Shown one piece after another: positions 45,501-57,500 of a stretch of DNA of 64,000 nucleotides (the first letter of the stretch is position 1; each line of letters opens with the position of its first letter). Origin of the DNA: Opisthocomus hoazin (lineage: Eukaryota; Chordata; Aves; Opisthocomiformes; Opisthocomidae); NCBI RefSeq assembly GCF_030867145.1, contig NC_134440.1, positions 3,968,001 to 4,032,000 on the forward strand. The letters are read 5' to 3'. Made by a program: the position numbers and the translations under genes. The notes below the pieces were generated by a model that worked only from the letters and a program-made list of their open reading frames with translations, did not search any database and was not told where the DNA came from.

Positions 45501-48500
45501 GGCAATTTTTCTACTTTCCCACAATGCATTTCTACAAAAGCAAGTGAACAGGTGAAAACTAGAAAAGTGAACCTCTCCAGTGAGTCCAAGCATCTAGGAG
45601 TGTTTAGAAAACAGAAGATTTCAGAAGAGCAAGTGAGATATAAAGTCTGTGGCACTATCAACCTAGCAAGCAAAGAAGAATAAATGTAAGAGCAATGAAA
45701 TATAAGTCAACTCAAAATGAACATTCGAATAAAAGAACAGAGAAAATTATGAGATTGATATGAGTACAAATACTTAGTTTGTCCATCTACCACACTGGAA
45801 ATGAAGGCTTAGGAACAATTTAAGGAGGAAGTGCTCAGTAGTAAATTGTATCTGAGTCCTGTGTAGAAGAAAGGTGATCTAATTTAATGTAGCACCTATT
45901 GTTTGGAGGAAAAAAAACCCCAACTGTTACTTAAACTTTCTGCCACATACTTTTCTATATCCCACAACCCACAGACAAAGATGTTTTTACTGCAAGAGCA
46001 TCACTAATCTCTAGGGCTTTTTTCCTCACATTTTTCAAACCATTCTATCTGCGTTCCCTATGAGCAGTGGAAGGCTGTAGAGCAACACAAAGAAGTGTAG
46101 GAGTCATGGGCAGCCTTTACTCAGAGATTGTGGAGCTGCCTCTATCCGGAGAGGTCAACAAAGAAACTTCACCTCTGGAAATGAAAAAAATAATCCATTC
46201 CCATAAAAATGTCAGGCAGTGTGGAATAAAGCATCTGTTCATGTGTCAGAGAATTAAGCAGGCACTAAATGTCTTTGGCACAGTCTTCTTGTAGGTTTGA
46301 CATATCTCCGTATCAGAAATACGCATTCCTGAAGAGTTTGATTCCAGTGGGCGTTTAAGAGCTGTATCAAAGAGTGAATTCTGTGTTCCTCAATAGAGAG
46401 GCTTAGAGTGCTTTATTAGGATGGGAAGTTCATGGTTGAAAGAGAAATAGGTTTGAGGAACAAACTATTTTCCTAATAGGAAGAGCATTTTGACTATCTT
46501 TATTTTCAATCTCAAAAGACATTCCAGTAGGGAGTTATCTTCAGCATTCAACTTGTTGTCTAACACAAGCCTTATAAGACAGCCCTAGTAGCTAGGAAGT
46601 GTTCATGTACATTAAGATCACATTTGTTATTGTCATGTTGCATCAAGTTGTCCCAGGCAACAACTTTGGAGAAAAGTCTGAATCCGGTTGTATCATTAAA
46701 GGAAAAAAATTTTCATCTGCATGGTGCTTTCACTAAAATGGAAGGAGAATGGCTGTATGCTTAAGTAAAAATATTTCTTTTAATTCTTATCTTTTCAGAG
46801 GGCTATCAAATTTTTAATATTTCTAGTGGCCAAAATGCAGGGGTTGTAGTCTTACAGATGTTAGCCTGAATGGTTTTCTGAATAAGCCACAGCGTCTGTA
46901 CACAGAGCTGGCTCTATCACTCACAGCGAAATAAGAGGTTGCCTCAGGCAGCAGAGTCCCTTATACTAGTGCCAGATGGTCTGAGTCTTCATTCACTTTA
47001 AATACTTGTTTTTCTCTGTGTGAGGATTTTGGACTCCCCCAATTCTTTTGTGAATTCCAGGCTACCAGCGCCAGCTGACCTACAAGAGACAAGATGGTTC
47101 ATACAGTGCTTTTGGCGAGAGGGACTCCTCGGGGAGTATGTGGTGAGTTGCTATTTAAAACAGAGTTAGAAAATTCAGTGTTTGCTAAATGGGAAAAATA
47201 CACAATCAGCAAGGAAGGAAGAGTAATTTTCCAGCTTCCATCATGGTATCGCACACAGTGGAGAATAGAAATAATACTCAGTGACTGTAGCCTTACTGTT
47301 TCAATGCTGCTGGGTGTTCGTACTACACTAGTAGGTGTATTTCAAGACACAGGGGCAGTTAAGATGGTCACATCTACTAATATGTCTAGGCTTTAGGCAC
47401 AGAAGCTATAGTTAAGGATCTTATTTTGTCTGCTGGAATTGGAGTAGCAATGTATGGGGCATTTAAGCACCTAATTCCACTGGGGAATGGAGCTTCACCT
47501 GAAGCATATACAGAGAAACTTGCTGCCTCTAGAAGTGGCAGAGGCTTCTACCAGGATAGAAGAAAAATAAAAAAACCCCAGAACAACCCAAAAAACCACA
47601 AATAATTCTTTCTCCCAAGTGTTTGATATCCCCTCATGGATGAAATGGAGTGGTATGGATTCATACCCTGAGAACTGAAGTGTAGGACCTTTTAGAGTCA
47701 AACAATATGAGAGCCAGAAATTATGAAACTGAGAAATCAGCTCATCTGGCTAATGTCCCCCTTAGGAAACCATGGCCTTTAAGATTGTACGTTACATCAC
47801 ATAGCGTGTTAGTTAACTGTAATGTCTCAGATGTAGTAGATTCTTGTCTTCATTCATTTGCTTGTGCTGTCACTTGGCTGCTTCATCTGCTCTGTATTTT
47901 GTTTTAAACTGATTTTCTTCATGAACTCATCTGAGGGGAAGTACCGCTTCTATGATGCTGCTGCCTCACTGTTTCTGAGATAGTGAACTTTTATCTCAGA
48001 TCTGGTATCTGCTAGTCCCTAGATGTAAAATATGGTGACACAGAATTACTTAACACTTGAAAAATCCCCTGCCAGGCAGCATGCTTTCTACCCTCCCATT
48101 CCTCAGAGGCTTGTAAAATGAATGATTCAATCTCCCAAAGCTGGCCAGAGTTCGCACTTGTTGCATGTCAGAGGTTTAGAATTCCAAAAACACTCCTGTT
48201 GCTTTCTTAATTCTGTGTAAAGTCTAACATAGCCTCAGACTTTAGCAGTGGGTCTGGATTTCTTTTTTTTTTTTTTTTTTTTAAGACAGAGATAATTGGA
48301 AAATTTAATTCTCTCTTTTCTTTACAAGTAATTCCAGATTTATAAGGATATTGACTCTTAATTTAAAAGCTTTAATAATTTGGGTAGCAGATGAGCACCT
48401 ATAAAAGGGAATGAATTTCAGAGTGTGTCATAACTAAGACAAATATATCTTCCAGTTACACTTCTCAATTTAATTTATTGACCCTTAATCCTGCTGTTAT

Positions 48501-51500
48501 CCAGAAGTTTGGACAGGTGCTTTTATGTAACATTAATTTTTTTTAAACAATATGTGGTGTTTCCCCAACAAGATTTTTAAAATTGTGCTTTCTAAGAATG
48601 TTGTTTTCCCCTTACTGCTACATTATTCTGACTCTGTTTTCTCAGTAAAGATGATAAATTTGTATTTACAGGCTAACAGCTTTTGTCCTCAAGTCCTTTG
48701 CACAGTCTCGTGGGTTTATTTTCATTGACCCGAAAGAACTAACAGCTGCCAAAGACTGGATCATCCAGCATCAGAAAGAAGATGGTTCTTTTCCTGCTAT
48801 GGGCAGGATACTAAATAAGGACATTCAGGTAAAAACTGTACTGACTCAAAATCATGCAACAGGTGCATTTTAAAAGTTATTATCAAAGCATGAAGTGATG
48901 CAATTTCCTTATGCCTAACAGGAATATTGCACTTGAAAGGATAGAATAGTACAGGAAGAACCAGGAGAATTTCAGTAGAAAAAGAGTCTCAGAACGTATC
49001 TGTGTGCTGTCCCATGAGAGTGGAAAGCAAGGCGTCAAGTCTTGCAGACACTCGAGAGTCATGTCTCGGCGTATGAAGTTGGGTGCATTGAGTGCGTTCT
49101 CAGGCTTTTGTTAGGGACGGAAGCTACAATGTCAGTTTGGGTTCCTAAATTTTGTACTCCTTATGTGCAAATCAAAAGAAGTTCTGTGATGCCACAACTT
49201 TTAGTAGTTGTAACATATTCTTTGTCTTGCTTCAAGACTCATTTTATCCGGTGTCCTTTCTGTAGTTTTCATCCAGTGGTTTGTGTTTGTTTGCTCTCCA
49301 GGGTGGAATCCATGGTAAGATATCCCTGACAGCTTATGTGGTTGCATCTCTTCTGGAAACAGGTGTAACTTCTGAGGTAACATAAATTTAGTTAAAATAG
49401 CTCTCACGTTCTACATAGTCTAAAAATTTTGTTTTATTTTTTTTAGACTTGATTTTACTGCTGTTCACTTTCAGAGGTTCTGTGCTCACTAGAATGATAA
49501 AATCCAGGTAGCCTTGAGATTATTCGAAAGTTAAGGAATCTGTTCTGAAGTTATTCAAGGTGATCTCCCATCCTTCAACCATCAGCTCAAGGATTATTCT
49601 ATCAGAGCAAAACTCTTCCCTGCAATCCCAACCTCTCCCAGCAATGGCTGCAAAAAATATTTTTTGCCTTGTAATTCAAGGTATGAGTGCAGCCTATGCA
49701 GATACTGGTAGCTTGCCTATATATACTCAAACTTTAACTAGCTAGCTTAGTGCTAACAGCAGCGTAACCAGGGCTGCATAGGCTTTGGGGATCCAGGAAA
49801 CTTTTGCAGTCTGCCTTTGCTACAGCGGCCAGAATGCTACTGCTATTAGATTACAGTATCTTTGGAGAGCTGCACTCCTGCAATGTGCTAGATTGAGGAC
49901 TCTGGAGAAAAATGTTTCTCTTCTTTGGAACTAGACAGAACAGAAATGCTGCAGAAAAAGAAAGAATAGCTACATAGGAGCGTGCAATTACACTGCATAA
50001 TTCTTGAAGTAGGAAAACAAAATAACTTCCAGTATAACTGGAGTTTTAGAGATTCCTTTGTAAATCTCAGGGTGAAAACAGTGCCCCCCTCCTCTGTCGT
50101 ATTTTTGCCTGCATGCAGTTTCACTAGAATGAAGATGCTCAGGTAGCATCATAGTTAAACATTCCCACTGACTGTGACTGGGAAAATGTCCACTTGCAGA
50201 TGCACTGAGCAAGTCACGAAAACAATTCTTTGTTTGCTCTTCAACAGCCGAGGAAAGAGTGGTGCTGGGCGGCAAGTGGTTCTGTACAGGTAGAACTGGA
50301 GGATTAAAATAGGAGGTGTAGTGGATGTTGCAGCATGTCTTGGTGATCTGCGCTCAGACAAAAGGATTGTCCATTCAGGCAAAACCCAGTGAGACTTTGA
50401 AACAGCCAGTGCAAACAGCAGTATCTATTCAGAAACTCTGTGATAATCTCAGCACTTCTGAGGGCATCCCTGTAGAGCTTAAAGAGTGAGACCATGCTGC
50501 TGCTGCATGCCGGTGCCCCCCTAACCCCTAGTTCTTGTTGGAGTGGAAGACCTTCAACCTTATTAAAATTAAAAAAAAATAAAATAAAATAAAATCCTCC
50601 AATGCTCCTAGAGTAACTTTCTGCCTCCCTGTCAGCAGTGTCACCCGTCTGAGAAGTGATGTGATGCTCTCTCTGGGCTGCTGTGTGTCAAGACAGCCCT
50701 AGCATTTTAATTTGCTGAAAGTGTAGTATGTGTGGATCTAATGGTTTTCCTAGAGGAGATTTGCAAGTGTTACTAATGATCTTAGCTAGGAAATGAGGAA
50801 GGGGAAGGTTAGTGCCACAGGGAAATCAAAGGAAACCAAATTACATCAAGTCCAATTAAATTGTTTCTATAAATTATCAGAGCCACGTTCCTACATGGTG
50901 AGGTCATTGAGGGAGTTAATAAAACATGTTTGTTGGCTGCAGGGACCCCTGGGAACCTTGGCCTTTATTATCCTCTGGCGTCTGCTAGACGCTCCAGAGT
51001 GTCAGGAACACAATCAAACATACAGTAGAGAGCTCGCTTCTGCTCTGTTCATCTGCTGCCTTGCAGGGTCATGAAATTTCTTAAACTTTAGGAGGGACTA
51101 AATGTGTCTTACTGTTAACCTAGATCATTCTTGCTGTGCTATTTGCTCTTTTTTTTGAATTTGTGATGCGTGACTTTTCTTAGGGAAAGAAAAGTGTTGG
51201 TGTTATTCTGCAGAGAGCAAAATGCATCTTTCCTGGTTTTGTTTTGTGTTGTTTTTTTTTTTAATGGACACAAAGTAATGAGAAATAAAGTTATTTTAAC
51301 TTCTGAGATATAGAGGCTTGTAAGATGTCTGGGCTCTCTCCCCTAAATATAGGAAGAAAGCACAGCTGTTGACAAAGCCAAACACTTCTTAGAGTCCAAC
51401 TTGTATTCAGCAGAAGATCCCTACACTACTGCCTTGGTTGCATATGCCCTGACACTGCTACACAGTCCCTCTGCTGCTGTGACACTGCGGAAAATGAACA

Positions 51501-54500
51501 GCATGGCTATTACACAAGGTACTGTGCTCCTGGGTCGAATCTGGCAAGTCCCTGAACTGGCAATCCTCTCCTAGGAACAAGCAAATAGTCCTTGCAACTT
51601 GAGTGATTATATTTGAGTTGCTTGGAGAGGGTAGAGCCAGTGAGATGAGGGCTTCCTCAGGGCACAATTTGACTTTGTAAGGCAAGAGTTTTCCTGAGCC
51701 TCAGTAGAGAGGGCTGAATACTTTAGTTCCACACATGCAGCTGGCGCTGAAGGAAGGCAAGCGTGCAGAGGCTCTGCAGTGTCCTTCCTGTCAATATGAC
51801 AAAGCCTACCTTGTAGCAGATCACATTGCCTGATGGTGTCTTTTAATCCAAAATGCAAGGATTATGTAATTTGTCATGTTGAGCCATCTTTGTAATCGCA
51901 AAGAGAGCCTCTTGCCCAGGAGATGCTTGTCTAAAAGGAAGGACAGTGCGCTTCGGGGCATAAATCAGTTCTTTGAGTCAAGGCAATAGTAGAATTTGAT
52001 TCTTCCCATATACAGAGGCTTAGCTGCAGTCCTGCCGTAATAACATACGTATTCCACTGCTCTATTTTTCTAGATGGCTTTACACACTGGAGCTTGACGG
52101 GAACTCTTGCTACTGATGAAGATACCTTCATGGGATTTAATGATGGTCTCTCTCAGTCAGGTACTTGTACCGCAAAGACAGAGATGAGGGAGTGGGCTGT
52201 AACAGCAGGCCACTGGCTGTGTGTATTCTAGTGAATTGTTTATATAATACATTTAATTTCCCTCACTTTATTTTTTTCCCTCTCCCCAGTCTGTTAGGAT
52301 TTCTGGAGGGACACAAGGTTTTGGTCCCCAAAGAAAGCTTGGGTGCAGACATCTTTTAACTTCTTTTTTCTCTTCCTTTGTTTACTTCTACAGACTCTTA
52401 ACTTTTTTATTATTTTTCAGTTAATGAATATTCATAGAATTATCTCTAGACCTGCCCAGGTCTCATTTCTAGATGTTTTTTGGTTTGTTGTTGGGTTTTT
52501 GTGTTGTTTATTTTAATCCCCCCCTTCCCTTTCAGTTGTTTCTGCAGAAGTGGAAATGACATCCTATGCCCTTTTGACGTACACACTTCTAGGAGACGTG
52601 GCCTCTGCGCTCCCAGTAGTAAAATGGCTTTCACAGCAAAGGAATGCACTTGGAGGATTCTCATCTACTCAGGTGGGCTGCCCCCGAAAAAGGTAGCTTC
52701 AATGCATGCGTAATCAATTATAGAAATCAATTGGTTCAGGAATGGTCAATGCAGAGTTTCCATCTAGAGTCTAGACAGAAACTGACTGTGTCCTGGTAAG
52801 AAGAAAAACTTTCCATTGATCTCTATTGCTTTCTTCTCGGACTGATAATTTGAAAGGAACCTGGACTTTGTCCTTACAGATGCCTTTGACAGAAAAAGCG
52901 AACAAAATCTGGTATTTCTTTTGCTATCTGAGTTAATAGGAAGATTCTAATTCCAGAAGCTGATGACTGTACAACACAGTGCTTGCTTGTAAGTTTACTG
53001 TGCTCCTGTATTCTTCGCTATTCTGATCTCCACCTGTCCTGATCCCCAGGACACATGTGTAGCTCTGCAGGCGCTGGCTGAATATGCTATCCTTTCTTAT
53101 GTTGGAGGAGTCAATCTTACCATTTCCTTGGCTTCTACTAATCTAGACTACCAGGAGACATTTGAGCTTAACAAGATGAATAAAAAAGTCCTCCAGACTG
53201 CAGTGGTAAGTGGTTTTGTGTTGATGTAGCCAAATTTTTAAAGCGATCTGAGCTGGGTTCTGAATGACAACTCAGGTAAGTTTGGTAATGGTAAAAGCAG
53301 AAGGCAAACGCCAAGATCTTGGGATTTTCTAGGGTTTTATGGCTGGGTTCTGATGTGGAGGAGGCAGCAGTCAGTTTTTTCACCATAACTAGTGCCTGAT
53401 GCTTATTTTGTGCTGCTGCTTGTTTCCACCATTATTAAATGCAGGTGGCTGAAAAGAGTAAGCCATACTCACTTCACTTGTGCAGTCTCCTTTATAACCA
53501 GAAAGATTTTTTTGTACAGAATAAAGCTAAAATTGATATTAATTTCCACTCTGAGTACCATGTCTTGTCTGTGTCTTAACTGTGGTTTCTCCCTAGATCC
53601 CCAGTATTCCAACGGGGCTGTTTGTGAGTGCCAAAGGTGAAGGCTGCTGTCTGATGCAGGTAAAGTTGCCATGGGGCTGGAGAAATTATGCGAGCAGATG
53701 GTCTCTAAACTCACAGTCTGTTTGCTACTTTTTTAATCCCAGTTTGCTGTGAGGAAGGAGTTACACTTTGAATTTCTCTCAAAGTAATGATACAATGTGG
53801 TGTTGCTTTAATTCAGAGCAGTAAATGTGATTGTACTCAGGTGAATCTGCTCTGGTACAGCTTTACCTATATATGTGTGTTGTAAAGCCTCTGTTGTCAC
53901 TGTGCCCACCATTACCTCTCTCTGAAGAGATCTGGTGTTTATGCTGGTCTTTGGGGAACATTTGAGGATGCTATGAAATGTTGGGGTCTAATAAACTGCC
54001 CTGCTTTGTTTTGGTTTTCCCCCCTTTCTGCTGCAGATTGATGTCACTTACAATGTACCTGATCCTATTGCTAAACCAGCTTTCCAGCTCCTGGTTAACC
54101 TGAAGGAGCCAAAGTCAGAGCAGGATCTTCAAGCTCCAAATCTCCTGCGGTCTGTCTCTCCAGATGAAAATCGCTCTGAAGCCTTGCACAGAGAGAGGGC
54201 ACTGGTGGATGATGATGACCCAGCTTCAGATCAAGACCATCGGGAATACAAAGTCATACTGGAGACGTGCACTAGGTAGGAAATGCCAATCTGCATCATG
54301 TCCTGCCTGTTTCTCAGAGACCAGTTTGCTGATCAGCACATCTATACCGATACATTCATCGATAAAGAAAAATAGCAAATTCTTTCTCGCTGCACTGTCC
54401 GTATCTCAAACAGCGGTGGTGAGGCTACCGCTTCACTCGACTCAAACAGCACAAGTCAAGTGAACAGCTCTGATGCGATTCATGGAAATGGAAAACTTTT

Positions 54501-57500
54501 GCTCCCTTATCAGTTTCTGTCTCCTTCCTTCCTGTAGAGGCAACGCCATACAGTGACTACAGTCCTGAAAACAGTTGCAGTGACTCCGGGCAAAGATGAG
54601 ATCTTGTTATCTCTGGCAACACACTTGCTGTGTTGTTGGCAGATGCATTTCCTCGGATTCCCACAAGCCTGGGAAATCCTGGGCCAGGCAATTTTCAGCC
54701 TATGTGAATTCTTCCTCCCTCCAGTAACAACAGCCAGTGACGAGCAACTCAAACTCATCATCCAAAAGTTTGCTAGGGTCAGTCTGGCTGTATATAACAC
54801 AATCTCACATTCTCAACCTCCTCTCCCCCTGCCTAAGCGTTGCAGCATGTGTTGGGGAGGTAGGCTTACAAAGTCTTGTCAGTCCCTTGAAGATGCCTGT
54901 AATTAAGGAGGCTGCCCTGCATCAACACAACCTTTCTGTTGTTATTTCTGAAACTTCTGCCCTGGGAATTGCCCGAGCAAAGACATAAATTTGAGAGGAA
55001 GCCCAGTCCAAGGAGATTGATTGCTTGGGAAAAAAACAAAAGCAAATTAAATCTTCCCTTTCCTCCCCTTCTTCCTGTAATGATGCTCTTTTAACTCCAT
55101 CATCATCTTATTTAGGCAATGTGAATAGAGGAGTACATCTAAGGAAGACAATTAAAATATTTTGAGCTGGGAGTGTCCTTCAGAATGTAATTGTTTTAAG
55201 TATTGTCACACTCAGTGAAGTCCTTGCAGCACTCCCAAGGAGTTAGGGAGAAAACAGTATGGGAAATAGAGGGCTGATGTAACAGAGAGTGGGAGAAATG
55301 CAGGTAAAGGGATACTACAGGATTTTTTTAGGGAGTATGGTGTATGGAGTTAGAGTGGGACTAACAAGGCTTAATGCCTCTGGGAGAGTCAGCCCTGAAC
55401 TGCCTTACACGGAGCCAACTGGATCTGTCCACAGACTGTCCCATGCCACTGTGGGCGTATGAGCTTGGGTGTGCCATTACACCCAGGCTGGCCCTGCCCA
55501 GAGCTTCACCACGCTCACACACCCGCCCTAGCTGTGGAGGTCTCCATGTATTGGCCTCCAAGGAGCCCTGCAGGAGCCGGTTCAGATCTGGCAAATTTGA
55601 TCCTGGAAGCAGTGTACTGTGTTTTCTCAGTGCTGGGCATGAGCTAATAAGCCCTTCTGGGTCCAAGCTCATTGTCTTTGTGGTGCAGCTACACAGCAAA
55701 CAGGTAAGCTGCCAAGGAGGGATAGTTTAGAGCTGACTATATATGTGAATGCAGAGAAAAGGAGCATTGTTCCGGAATTAGCAGGAGCTGCTTTGTCGAC
55801 TCTTCTGCCATGCTGCAAGAAACTGAAATATTTTGCAGTGGCCCAAATAATTTTCTCTCCACCCCATCCTGTGTTGGTTTTTTTTATGCACGCTTCAACA
55901 GTAACAACTCTGAATTTCAGTGGTTGCTTGGAGTCTTCATTGCCATTGAGAAAGATGGTATAGGCAGTGAATTCTTTAACGCTATTAACTAGAGAGTGAG
56001 TTTGCTGACTCATTAGCAGAGATAGTTTTCTCAGTGTCAATTAGATGCTGGAGGAAAATGGCCATTTACAAAACCCCAGGGCTGAATGACTGCCTGGTAC
56101 TGGGAAGTAACATTCCTCTTACACCACAATCCATTTACAGCCCTCCACTTAGGAAAGAACAGAAGTCTTTTCTACTCCAAGGGTTTATTTCCTTTTACTA
56201 AGTGCATTTTCTCAGTGATTAATTGAAAAATAAGGCAAGCAGCTCCACAGGACACTAGATCCTTCCTTCTGCTTTTCTGCCTCCATTTGCCTGGATATCT
56301 GCATCTCTGCCCTCTGTGAGTTGTGCTTAATTTTTGTTAAATAAAAGCAGAAAAGAGGATTTTGTAAAACCAAGTAGGGTGTGGCTTTCATCAAGTCCTT
56401 CAAAGCAGAGTAGATCCTTTTAATATTTTTTCCTCTGAAGTCTGTTTCAGTTGTTCTCCATCCTGAGTTGTCCATGTACTATTTGTTATCTTGAATCCTG
56501 AGGTGGTTTTCATTCTTTCTCTCTTTTTGTTCTCATGGGAAGATGGCTGCACTCTGGATCTTCTAACATGGCTGTCTTGGAAGTGCCCTTGTTCTCAGGG
56601 TTTCGTGCAGATATCGAGAGCCTAGAGCAGGTAAGATGTAATCAGAGTGCAAGGCATGATCTTGGGCCAGGACCTGGCGCTCTAATTGGCAGGGATTCCC
56701 TTTGGAGAGCAATAGGAAGCAAATGCCATTCAATGTCAGAGCATTGACCAACGAGATGCATTTCAACTAGGGGGGGAGATTTCACTTGTCAAAAAATATT
56801 TATCTGAAATTAGTAAACAGATGTTCTGAGCAAGATTAGCAAATGTTCCGAACATGGCCAAATGAAGGTTTATTACTGAGCACAGTGCGCAGTAATTAAA
56901 TGAGACCTATTTGGAAATGCTGAAGTGAAAATGTGCTCTAACAGGAGCTGTTTATGGCTTCTTAGTGGGCTGTGTTATCTCCAACATCTGGATTCCATTT
57001 CTTTGGAGGCTCTGTGTCTTGGAATTTTTTGCCTTTTTTTTTTTTTTTTTCCCCTCCCCTTCTGGGAGAACATCGTGTTTATTGCGAGCCAAACTGAGGT
57101 GGACAGAATGTGCCTCTCACCCAGCCAGCCCTCTAGGGGAGATGAACTGGAGTCTTTAGCTTTGCTTTATATTTTGTGGAAGCATTACAGTGTAGTCACT
57201 TGGTGGTTTTTATGCTGCAAATGTTTTTTTAAGGACTGCTTAACTAAAGAGGTATAAAATCTTTGCATCCTTGAGAACTGGTAAAGAGCTAAAAAGTATT
57301 TTGCTTCCGAAAGATCTCTTCTGTTAATAACTTTATTATACTGGGAGGGGGAGGGATTTGGGGAAAGACTTTAAAAGTAGAATCATAGTGAAGACCAGGC
57401 AGTTTGACATCCTAATTCAAGGAAAAGTGCACATTGCTTTGTCTTCTCTAGGATTTCTCTTGATTTGGCCAATTCATAGATTTGGCCAATTTATAATATA

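Larger units (their letters stand above)
44274..54036 (+). other. CPAMD8 introns 26-34
   Basis: Introns over 300 bases: 44274-47060 (2.8 kb), 47143-48671, 48829-49301, 49377-51352 (2 kb), 51519-52073, 52161-52535, 52673-53049, 53206-53596 and 53660-54036. Simple T and AAAAT repeats are present; no further gene was recognised. Confidence 0.7.

Noticed and set aside
52425-52475. ATTCATAGAATTATC stretch resembling the reverse complement of a CR1 3' end
   Set aside because: Only one degenerate octamer-like unit is present and the adjoining sequence does not match the CR1 body.
55361-55730. Overlapping frames of 112-118 codons on both strands in CPAMD8 intron 35
   Set aside because: Open frames on both strands in the same GC-richer patch with low-information composition and no recognised family.
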